From: Viola odorata
Lineage: Eukaryota; Streptophyta; Magnoliopsida; Malpighiales; Violaceae
Reading direction: 5' to 3'
Assembly: GCA_963691705.1 (NCBI GenBank)
Contig: OY829546.1
Location: forward strand, 28,242,040-28,306,039
Length of the DNA: 64,000 bases
The translations under genes were made by a program, and so were the position numbers. Shown here piece after piece: positions 48,517 through 56,082 of the stretch (its first letter is position 1; each line of letters opens with the position of its first letter). Below the pieces are notes generated by a model. That model saw nothing but the letters and a program-made list of their open reading frames with translations. It was not told where the DNA came from and did not search any database.

Positions 48517-50014
48517 ACTTATACCAGCCCTACAAGTCCAACCACCTAGATCACCAGCTTCAATATCTCAAAGATCAACAGTTTTAGGCAATATACCAAG
48601 ACCACAAAACCAGACATACCAGACAAAAGCCCAAGACAAATCAGGCCCAATACTCAAGCCTGTCACCAAGAACATTGCGTATATTGAACCAGAATATGGA
48701 TCAGATTTAAGATCCATTACCTCAAACCTATTTCCAAAAGACTTTCACTACATCCCAGCAGACCTAGAAAAAACTAGAAACTTTTATGAGTTTATCTTGG
48801 TAGACACTGATTCAGTAGAGATTACCCATGAGTCTACTGAAGCAAGACCAGACAGATATTCCTACTCGAAATGCAGAATCCTTAGAGTCCTAACCCCAAC
48901 AGACTGGAAAATGAACCCCTATACAAAAAGAATATTTTCACAACCTTTTCTCCCTAAAGGTTTTGATTATCATGATTATCAGATGGCATGGCACCATGCA
49001 TTCCTATACTCGACAGGAGGACACTCATGGTTCTTCCATTTTGACAGAAACATTTCAGTTAATTTTCCGATATGGTTCCATAGATGGTGGCATCATTTCG
49101 GTGCTCATGAGATATGTTTTCCAGACCCAGTTCTAGAAGGTTATGGAGCCTTTGTTCAGAAATATCCAGACCTACATCTACCCAAGACGCAGAGTTTCAC
49201 TCTTATGTTTCATATCCCATGGATCATATATTGGGAATATGAAATTACAGACAAGACGGAGCAAGATCAACATCCAATACTCACCAGACGATTCAAAGTG
49301 AAATGGTGGAAAAGATTTCCACAAGAACAGGCCTCAAGATTCGCAGTCCTAAAGACATTATCAGATTCTATTATAGATAATCCTCCACCCAGAGGACAAT
49401 CAAGGTTTCAATCAGACCCAACTCAAGCAGAGTCATCAGCAAGAGCAGCCAGACGAAAGATGAAGGAAGAACTCTTAGAAAAACTATCCCACTTCTCAGA
49501 CGATGAAGATGGAGGAGAATCCTATACCCAAGCCAACTCAGACCCAGACTATGACAATGACATGATGACAGAGCTCTATCCAGAGCTTGGAAGAAAATTA
49601 AAAAAAAAATGGGAAAAGAAAAATACTGCAAACATGACTCCTTTTGCAAAAGACAAACCTAGACAAGGACAAAAAAGAAAGAGAGATTTTTACCTTGCAG
49701 TCAGTACTGAAGGTGAAACTACAGAGAGAAGAATAATAATCATTAGAAAACGACAAGAAGGATCACTTATCCAAAGAATGAGAAACGCGTGGCAAGCTAG
49801 AAGACAACAAAGATTAAGACTACAAAGACGTTTGAAGATTTCAACTACTCAGACAAAACAGATGTGGCAGACAAAAAGAAGACAAGACCCTTTGCCGACA
49901 TCAGCTGGCAAAGCACTAAAACGATCGTGGCAGACAACTTTTAGAAAGAAAAGAAAGATTGTAAAAGAGATAAGATCCTTATCTCTTAGTTTAGAGAAAT
50001 GTAATTTATTTTGA
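48326..50014 (+). CDS. Viral ORF of unknown function, 562 aa, Trp/His-rich core
   Basis: Intact 562-codon frame starting at the ATG in GAAAAATGACG, the first in-frame ATG. Residues 1-115 are Pro/Thr/Gln/Arg-rich and probably disordered. Residues 118-345 form a compact region with many aromatics: DYQMAWHHAFLYS (217-229), HSWFFHFDR (233-241), FPIWFHRWWHHFG (247-259) and IPWIIYWEYEI (297-307). Residues 371-385 are basic/helical, 389-411 acidic (SDDEDGGES), and 423-550 strongly basic with KKKWEKK and RKKRK clusters. I know similar Trp-rich cores from caulimovirid-like loci in plant genomes but cannot name a function. It is the last ORF before the viral promoter, the position of the transactivator or inclusion-body gene in some genera; there is no zinc knuckle to argue for coat protein. 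It could be expressed only by viral or read-through RNA. The intact reading frame is notable for an integrated copy. Confidence 0.7.
   Translation: MTTKVDSKKKTKASYAMTISGIPGSPNRFDNLRPQTPRPQTPTSKTLDPNLFLQGMTSPRTPPRLIPALQVQPPRSPASISQRSTVLGNIPRPQNQTYQTKAQDKSGPILKPVTKNIAYIEPEYGSDLRSITSNLFPKDFHYIPADLEKTRNFYEFILVDTDSVEITHESTEARPDRYSYSKCRILRVLTPTDWKMNPYTKRIFSQPFLPKGFDYHDYQMAWHHAFLYSTGGHSWFFHFDRNISVNFPIWFHRWWHHFGAHEICFPDPVLEGYGAFVQKYPDLHLPKTQSFTLMFHIPWIIYWEYEITDKTEQDQHPILTRRFKVKWWKRFPQEQASRFAVLKTLSDSIIDNPPPRGQSRFQSDPTQAESSARAARRKMKEELLEKLSHFSDDEDGGESYTQANSDPDYDNDMMTELYPELGRKLKKKWEKKNTANMTPFAKDKPRQGQKRKRDFYLAVSTEGETTERRIIIIRKRQEGSLIQRMRNAWQARRQQRLRLQRRLKISTTQTKQMWQTKRRQDPLPTSAGKALKRSWQTTFRKKRKIVKEIRSLSLSLEKCNLF
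49965..49987 (+). promoter_or_regulatory. 10-bp palindrome with GATAAG motifs upstream of viral TATA
   Basis: AAGAGATAAG-ATC-CTTATCTCTT is a perfect inverted repeat with a 3-base spacer. It carries GATAAG (I-box-like) on both strands, about 50 bp upstream of the TATA box and overlapping the 3' end of the 562-codon ORF. It is either a paired transcription-factor site or a hairpin. Confidence 0.6.
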
Positions 50015-50036
50015 AATCCGCTAGACATGTAATCCC

Positions 50037-50044
50037 TATATAAA
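50037..50044 (+). promoter_or_regulatory. TATA box of the viral genomic-RNA promoter
   Basis: TATATAAA in CCCTATATAAAGGGAAG is a near-consensus plant TATA box, placed between the last ORF and the leader as expected for the pararetroviral pregenomic promoter. Expected start is near 50068. A small hairpin CCTCA-GTTA-TGAGG (50055-50068) sits at that point. Confidence 0.7.
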
Positions 50045-50078
50045 GGGAAGAAGTCCTCAGTTATGAGGCCGAATCAGA

Positions 50079-50084
50079 AATAAA
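50079..50084 (+). terminator. Viral poly(A) signal AATAAA
   Basis: AATAAA in CAGAAATAAAATTTC lies about 10-15 nt after the expected transcription start, in the would-be terminal repeat R. Pararetroviral RNA passes it once and is polyadenylated on the second pass. Confidence 0.5.
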
Positions 50085-50147
50085 ATTTCAGAAAAAATTA
50101 TCCCAAAAACCTTTGAGAAAAGCTTTTAAACATCTTGAGCAACATCA

Positions 50148-50154
50148 CTGTAAG
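50148..50154 (+). other. Candidate 5' splice donor in viral leader
   Basis: CTGTAAGT fits the plant donor consensus (GTAAGT), about 80 nt into the leader. A pyrimidine-rich stretch with TTTCTGTTTTCTCATATACATGCAT follows just before the next ORF. Leader splicing is known in some Caulimoviridae. Only the motif is seen here. Confidence 0.35.
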
Positions 50155-50244
50155 TTTTAATACGCTTTAAATTTCATGCAACATTTTCATACTTCAGAGC
50201 TTTCTTAAATGTTTTAAATTTCTGTTTTCTCATATACATGCATC

Positions 50245-50751
50245 ATGTCTATTTGGGATAAACTAGCTACATGCTTAGCAGTACTAAGAACTGATAGACT
50301 TTCAGATTTAGAACATCTTAAACAAGAATTAGTATCACACCTGACGTTTATGCATAATGCTTATATCGAAGATCTTAACCCAGATAGTAATGATGAAAGA
50401 GATAATGCCGTTCCATTATCATCAGATAGAACTCCATTATGGAATGAAGATTTAATTAAGATAGAGTTATTAAGAAACATGGTTATAGCAACAAATAAAA
50501 CCATAGATAAAGTTTATAAGACTATAAACAGAACTCAAAATACAACTTTATCCAGTAATACACCAGCTTATAGAACTAATTACCACCAATACGTTTTTAG
50601 ACCAAGAGCACGAGGAGCTGCAGTTAGATCTTCATTTAATCAAACTCCAAGCTTTAGACCTACTATCACTAGACCTTCATCTTCTCGGAAAAGGTCTGGT
50701 CGATTGTATAATTATTCTGAGATTGTATATTCTTTACATCTTTTAACTTGA
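50245..50751 (+). CDS. Truncated viral small ORF, chimeric end
   Basis: The frame begins at ATG (CATCATGTCT) about 175 nt after the expected RNA start. It runs 168 codons, but only about the first 143-150 are viral sense sequence. From AGACCTT at 50671 onward it runs into the inverted movement-protein piece and ends there by chance. The N-terminal part is helical and charged (IWDKLATCLAVLR, DLEHLKQELVSHL, KIELLRNMVIATNKTIDKV). Residues 100-150 are Ser/Thr/Arg/Pro-rich with FRPRARG. The layout, a short coiled-coil-like front and a basic tail, would fit a virion-associated or DNA-binding small protein of pararetroviruses, but I cannot show homology. It is the first ORF after the leader on this strand. 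Confidence 0.5.
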   Translation: MSIWDKLATCLAVLRTDRLSDLEHLKQELVSHLTFMHNAYIEDLNPDSNDERDNAVPLSSDRTPLWNEDLIKIELLRNMVIATNKTIDKVYKTINRTQNTTLSSNTPAYRTNYHQYVFRPRARGAAVRSSFNQTPSFRPTITRPSSSRKRSGRLYNYSEIVYSLHLLT

Positions 50752-52240
50752 CCTCTCTATTTTCTTCTTTTATATCCTTTATTGGTGATGCTGATATATC
50801 AATACTATGATGCTTTATTTTAATTTCTTCAAACGGTGGATATACTGCTTTGATTTCTTCATTAGTGGCTGTTTTCCAATTTTGAACTGGTGTCTTAATA
50901 ACATTTATATTGTTCACATTTAATAATTCTTTATGTCTTCTGAACCAGGTAAAAAAGGGTACATGCGTTTTTACTTCATTTAGGTATGTATAAAATCGTT
51001 CTCTTATGCTGTCCTTTTGTTCTTTCGTATAGTAATTAAAGAAATGAGTTCTTATATTCTTATTCAAAGGGTGATCAAATTCTCTTCTTAATCTTTCTTT
51101 GTCTATTTCATATTTTTTTGCGATCATGTTAATCTGATTCGTATATCTCATATCGCTTTCTGTAGGCGATGGTGTTCTTACTGTTTCTTGTTCACAAGTC
51201 TGAAAACTATTTTGATCTGTGTAAATTGGTCTAGGTATCGTCCTATTAAAATCGACTCCTGTCAAATTTGTTAAATTTAATCTTGTTAAAGCAGAGTTCG
51301 ATTGGCTTCTACTTAGTCTACAACTGCTTACTGATCTTCTAGGTCCAATTATACTAGCAGTTTCTTGAGGTGGAAAGTCTGTTATATTTATACTTCTTCT
51401 GTGTGGTTCAAATATTAGTCTAATATTTCCATTATCGTCTTCTTCCATTCTTGCAGGTTGAGTTCTAGGCACTATGGATTGTGATTCATTAATTCCATAT
51501 AGAATCCATTCATCCGGAAAAGTTACTTGATCCCATTTTAATAATTTTGGCGTCTGGATCATTGCGTGTTCCGTGTTGGCTTCTATTAACAGTGACTCAT
51601 CTTTAGGAGAATGTCTTAGAGCTTTTGGATTAATATTTGTTGACATTACCTTGTAATATACTCTATATATTATTGCTACTCCTTTAGATCCTTCGAGCAT
51701 ATTATCTAGAACGTCTAAATTGAGTGTTAAAGCTTTTAGTATATTTGGGTCTGTTAAAGAAACTGTGAAATTTGGATAACAGTTTAAATAAACTGGTCCT
51801 CTAGTTAAATTCGACTGAAATATTGCTAATAAAGAGTCATTAAAATTTTTAAATCTTGCGTCTCTTAAACACATGAGAATTGGTGAATCCATTCCAAGTC
51901 TGTATAGTGGCTTAGCTGCTATTTGGATTAATCCAATATGCATAAATCTATATTTCTTTCTGAATTTTTCAATTTGTCTTTTTTCTATTATCTCAATCGT
52001 CTTTTGCTCAGGGCTTATTGGGATTGTTCTCTCCGTGGTTTCTATTACATAATCATGGAATAATCTAAAAGATCCAATTTCGTATATATTCTTTATACTT
52101 TCTTTTGGAATAGTCCAATTCTTTAGGTGCTGTTCTATCTCGGCTATATGTAATTCTTGTCTATTATAATCTTCTAAGTCATCATTTACTTCTTGATTAC
52201 CATGACTGGAACTTCCAAAGATACTACCGAATCTTTCCAT
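50669..52240 (-). CDS. Viral polyprotein N-terminus with 30K-type movement protein, truncated
   Basis: 523-codon frame on the minus strand, starting at ATG 52240-52238 (first ATG after the leader). Residues 1-45 are acidic and variable. Residues 50-250 look like a 30K-superfamily movement protein, which makes tubules or modifies plasmodesmata for cell-to-cell spread of the virus. Seen here: GSFRLFHDYV (56-65), hydrophobic HIGLIQIAAKPLYR (101-114), the Asp of CLRDARF (D127), RGPVYLNCYPNFTVSLTD (147-164), and the later Gly in LEGSKGVAIIYRVYY (182-196). Residues 260-365 are Ser/Arg/Thr-rich linker. Residues 366-440 (KKYEIDKERLRREFDHP ... FYTYLNEVKTHVPFFTWFRRH) form a conserved-looking helical segment before the missing coat protein part. 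The frame ends at the inversion junction, so the last ~10 residues may be foreign. Long and open, but lacking everything downstream, hence a relic. Confidence 0.75.
   Translation of the reverse strand: MERFGSIFGSSSHGNQEVNDDLEDYNRQELHIAEIEQHLKNWTIPKESIKNIYEIGSFRLFHDYVIETTERTIPISPEQKTIEIIEKRQIEKFRKKYRFMHIGLIQIAAKPLYRLGMDSPILMCLRDARFKNFNDSLLAIFQSNLTRGPVYLNCYPNFTVSLTDPNILKALTLNLDVLDNMLEGSKGVAIIYRVYYKVMSTNINPKALRHSPKDESLLIEANTEHAMIQTPKLLKWDQVTFPDEWILYGINESQSIVPRTQPARMEEDDNGNIRLIFEPHRRSINITDFPPQETASIIGPRRSVSSCRLSRSQSNSALTRLNLTNLTGVDFNRTIPRPIYTDQNSFQTCEQETVRTPSPTESDMRYTNQINMIAKKYEIDKERLRREFDHPLNKNIRTHFFNYYTKEQKDSIRERFYTYLNEVKTHVPFFTWFRRHKELLNVNNINVIKTPVQNWKTATNEEIKAVYPPFEEIKIKHHSIDISASPIKDIKEENREVKLKDVKNIQSQNNYTIDQTFSEKMKV
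50671..50697. other. Inversion junction between the two viral pieces, with 7-bp inverted repeat
   Basis: AGACCTT (50671-50677) and AAGGTCT (50691-50697) are a perfect inverted pair around a 13-base loop. They lie exactly where the sense of the coding A-rich strand changes from plus to minus. The stop of the minus-strand ORF (50669-50671) also lies here. Template switching or end-joining at a short palindrome would produce this. The exact joint cannot be fixed to the base. Confidence 0.55.
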
Positions 52241-52500
52241 GATATCAAAGATTAATAACTATCTTTCTTTTGGTGCTAAAGGTAAATTTGTTAATTATCT
52301 TCTTTTTCCTCTTACTACAGTAGTTTTTAGGTAAATTCGTCGGGACCACCACCGGGACCACCTACCTCACTGGGCTTTACGGCTAAACCAACGGCTTTAA
52401 CGGCTGACCAACGCCGAACGTTACCTAAAATCTCCTGTGGTGAGAGTTAGGAAGAGTCAAAACCTCCTTACCCTTACCCCCTCCAGAAAGAGAGCTACTT
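52241..52500 (-). other. Leader of the minus-strand viral piece
   Basis: About 260 nt between the primer-site-like sequence and the movement protein ORF, without a long frame. It is purine-rich near 52440-52500 (read on minus: CTCTCTTTCTGGAGGGGGTAAGGG), then has GCCGTTAAAGCCGTTGG-type short direct repeats and GGTGGTCCCGGTGGTGGTCCC. Structured leaders are usual in this family, but I cannot establish the folding by eye. Confidence 0.5.
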
Positions 52501-52501
52501 G

Positions 52502-52514
52502 GCTCCGCTACCAA
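52502..52514 (-). other. Viral primer-binding-like site
   Basis: Read on the minus strand, TTGGTAGCGGAGC, followed by CAAGT. TGGTAGCGGAGC matches the plant initiator tRNA-Met site TGGTATCAGAGC at 10 of 12 bases. It lies 260 nt upstream of the movement protein ORF, where minus-strand DNA synthesis would be primed. The same 13 bases are present at the LTR/internal boundary of subtype II satellite units. Confidence 0.5.
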
Positions 52515-52563
52515 TTCTAAACCGGATCGTCTTTGGATGAAAGTTGAGTCATTTTTATTAGCA
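52515..52563. other. Junction segment between viral piece and right array
   Basis: 49 bp between the viral primer-like site and the LTR start. On minus it reads AATAAAAATGACTCAAC..., possibly the end of the viral repeat region including a poly(A)-like AATAAA. GCA at 52561-52563 is shared with the array context GGGCATGG, so 3 bp of microhomology may lie at the joint. Confidence 0.4.
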
Positions 52564-54190
52564 TGGATTAATATTTCCTATTTTATGTGTTTTTAATTAC
52601 TATATAGAGTTTTGGCTTATTTTGGGATTATTTATTTAGGAATTATTTATTTTGGAATTATTTATTTAGGAATTATCTATTTAGGAATTATCTGTTTAGG
52701 AATTATTTATTTCTAAGTTTGTAATTTTCCTAGCCTATTTAAAGGCCTTGCCGTATGAATAAAATAATCTATGATATTTTTGGAAAAAGAATGACACTTT
52801 GTCTTTGAGAGGTGCGTCCTCATAAACCGTTCCTATGGAACCTTGTTCTATTCCTAGTATCGCAAGCTGAGAGTAGCCACAAGTAAAGCCCGATGTTGCT
52901 ATCTATTGAGTCATTCGTCTTTGAATTGCCAAGAGCACCCAGTCTTGGAGATTCATCGGTTTGACACAAGAATCTCAAGGGATTCGACGTGAAGTGCCAA
53001 AAGCACCCAGTGTTGGAGTTTCACGGTTTTCTTTGAGTTATGTTTCCGCATTCGAAATCCAAGCTTTGAACTAGATCACAATTTCATTGCTAAGTCTCTA
53101 GGCGACTGGAGCCTTATCAGTTGGTAGCGGAGCTCAAGGCGTTCAAGTTTGGTAACTATCCTTTACTTTTGTCGTTGTGTCAATTAGAGTCACAAAATCA
53201 GTCCACCAAAGTGTCATTACTTTTCTATTTTGAGTCTTTTATTTAAGTCACGAGAAGAGTCACAAAAGAGTCACAAAAACAGTCCACAAAAGTGTTAGTC
53301 TCGAAACCATATTTCAATACATACCTATTGGAGTCCAATTTCAGTGAATCTTAGTTCGTTGGAAAGCCCTATCTGTTAGGAATCTAAATGAAGAAGAATC
53401 AAGCAATTCGGACATCGGAATCAAAAGTTGTGCTTGGTTTACTAAACTGTGTTCGCCGAAAATAGATTTCCACTTTCTTGTGTTAAGTTTGATTTAGGTG
53501 AATAAAGATGTGAGAAGCAAGGCTTGATGCTAAGAGGGATTGCGATACAACCCCTATGCAGAATGAGATTCGAGGGCGAACCTTTGATAAGAGGGAGGGA
53601 ATCATACGATCCTCGTATCGCAAGCCGCGTGGGCCAAGCAGCGCGCACGCATAGGCGCACCAGATTCCCAAGTCGGCTAGGGTTTGGCGACGACTAGGGT
53701 TTGGCAAAGGAGGGCATGGATTAATATTTCCTATTTTATGTGTTTTTAATTACTATATAGAGTTATGGCTTATTTAGGGATTATTTATTTAGGAATTATT
53801 TATTTAGGAATTATCTATTTAGGAATTATCTGTTTAGGAATTATTTATTTCTAAGTTTGTAATTTTCCTAGCCTATTTAAAGGCCCTGCCGTATGAATAA
53901 AATAATATATGATAATTTTGGAAAAGAATGATACTTTGTCTTTGATAGGTGCGTCCTCATACACCGTTCATATGGAACCTTGTTCTATTCCTAGTTTCTC
54001 AAGGTGAGAGTAGCCACAAGTAAAGCCCGAACTTGCTATCTATTGAGTCATTCGTCTTTGAATTGCCAAGAGCACCCAGTCTTGGAGATTCATCGGTTTG
54101 ACACAAGAATCTCAAGGGATTCGACGTGAAGTGCCAAAAGCACCCAGTGTTGGAGTTTCACGGTTTTCTTTGAGTTATGTTTCCGCATTC

Positions 54191-54358
54191 GAAATCTAAG
54201 CTTTGAACTAGATCACAATTTCATTGCTAAGTCTCTAGGCGACTGGAGCCTTATTAGTTGGTAGCGGAGCTCTCGAAATCTAAGCTTTGAACTAGATCAC
54301 AATTTCATTGCTAAGTCTCTAGGCGACTGGAGCCTTATTAGTTGGTAGCGGAGCTCAA
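54191..54358 (+). repeat. 84-bp tandem duplication across LTR 3' end and primer site
   Basis: GAAATCTAAGCTTTGAACTAG... recurs 84 bp later (54191 and 54275), duplicating the last ~70 bp of the LTR together with TTGGTAGCGGAGCTC. A TC microhomology lies at the joint. Both copies read TTATTAGTTGG, so the canonical CA end of the LTR is mutated to TA. This explains the 1211-bp spacing of this unit. Confidence 0.95.
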
Positions 54359-56082
54359 GGCGTTCAAGTTTGGTAACTATCCTTTACTTTTGTCGTTGTG
54401 TCAATTAGAGTCACAAAATCAGTCCACCAAAGTGTCATTACTTTTCTATTTTGAGTCTTTTATTTAAGTCACGAGAAGAGTCACAAAAACAGTCCACAAA
54501 AGTGTTAGTCTCGAAATCATATTTCAATACATACCTATTGGAGTCCAATTTCTGTGAATCTTAGTTCGTTGGAAAGCCCTATCTGTTAGGAATCTAAATC
54601 AAGAAGAATCAAGCAATTTGGACATCGGAATCGAATGTTGTACTTGGTTTACTAAACTGTGTTCGCCGAAAATAGATTTACACTTTCTTGTGTTAAGTTT
54701 GATTTAGGTGAATAAAGATGGCAGAAGCAAGGCTTGATGCTAAGAGGGATTGCGATACAACCCCTATGCAGAATGAGATTCGAGGGCGAACCTTTGATAA
54801 GAGGGAGGGGATCATACGATCCTCGTATCGCAAGCCGCGTGGGCCAAGCAGCGCGCACGCATAGGCGCACCAGAAAGCCCAAGTCGGCTAGGGTTTGGCG
54901 ACGACTAGGGGGTGGCAAAGGAGGGCATGGATTAATATTTCCAATTTTATGTGTTTTTAATTACTATATAGAGTTTTGGCTTATTTAGGGATTATTTATT
55001 TAGGAATTATTTAATTTGGAATTATTTATTTAGGAATTATCTATTTAGGAATTATCTGTTTAGGAATTATTTATTTCTAAGTTTGTAATTTTCCTAGCCT
55101 ATTTAAAGGCCTTGCCGTATGAATAAAATAATCTATGATATTTTTGGAAAAAGAACGACACTTTGTCTTTGAGAGGTGCGTCCTCATAAACCGTTCCTAT
55201 GGAACCTTGTTCTATTCCTAGTATCGCAAGCTGAGAGTAGCCACAAGTAAAGCCCGATGTTGCTATCTATTGAGTCATTCGTCTTTGAATTGCCAAGAGC
55301 ACCCAGTCTTGGAGATTCATCGGTTTGACACAAAAACCTCAAGGGATTCGACGTGAAGTGCCAAGAGCTCTCAGTGTTGGAGTTTCATGGTTTTCTTTGA
55401 GTTATGTTTCCGCATTCGAAATCCAAGCTTTGAACTAGATCACAATTTCATTGCTAAGTCTGTAGGCGACTGGAGCCTTATCAGTTAGTAGCGGAGCTCA
55501 AGGCGTTCAAGTTTGGTAACTATCCTTTACTTTTGTCGTTGTGTCAATTAGAGTCACAAAATCAGTCCACCAAAGTGTCATTACTTTTTCTATTTTGAGT
55601 CTTTTATTTAAGTCACGAGAAGAGTCACAAAAGAGTCACCAAAACAGTCCACAAAAGTGTTAGTCTCGAAATCATATTTCAATACATACCTATTGGAGTC
55701 CAATTTTAGTGAATCTTAGTTCGTTGGAAAGCCCTATCTGTTAGGAATCTAAATCAAGAAGAATCAAGCAATTCGGACATCGGAATCAAAAGTTGTGCTT
55801 GGTTTACTAAACTGTGTTCGCCGAAAATAGATTTCCACTTTCTTGTGTTAAGTTTGATTTAGGTGAATAAAGATGGCAGAAGCAAGGCTTGATGCTAAGA
55901 GGGATTGCGATACAACCCCTATGCAGAATGAGATTCGAGGGCGAACCTTTGATAAGAGGGAGGGAATCATACGATCCTCGTATCGCAAGCCGCGTGGGCC
56001 AAGCAGCGCGCACGCATAGGCGCACCAGAAAGCCCAAGTCAGCTAGGGTTTGGCGACGACTAGGGTTTGGAAAAGGAGGGCA

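Larger units (their letters stand above)
48259..52514. mobile_element. Rearranged endogenous pararetrovirus (Caulimoviridae-like)
   Basis: Two oppositely oriented pieces. Plus-strand piece, about 48259-50690: end of the RT/RNase H frame, a 562-codon ORF, promoter, poly(A) signal, leader and a truncated small ORF. Minus-strand piece, about 52514-50680: primer-site-like sequence, leader and an ORF with a movement protein domain. Both coding strands are A-rich, as usual in this virus family, and both have long open frames, so the insertion is not very old. No protease and no complete reverse transcriptase are present, so this is a defective relic. Whether both pieces come from the same virus is unknown. 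Confidence 0.75.

Noticed and set aside
49371..49649. 92-codon minus-strand hydrophobic frame
   Set aside because: It is antisense to the acidic/basic tail of the 562-codon viral ORF, so its hydrophobicity is a shadow of A-rich coding sequence.
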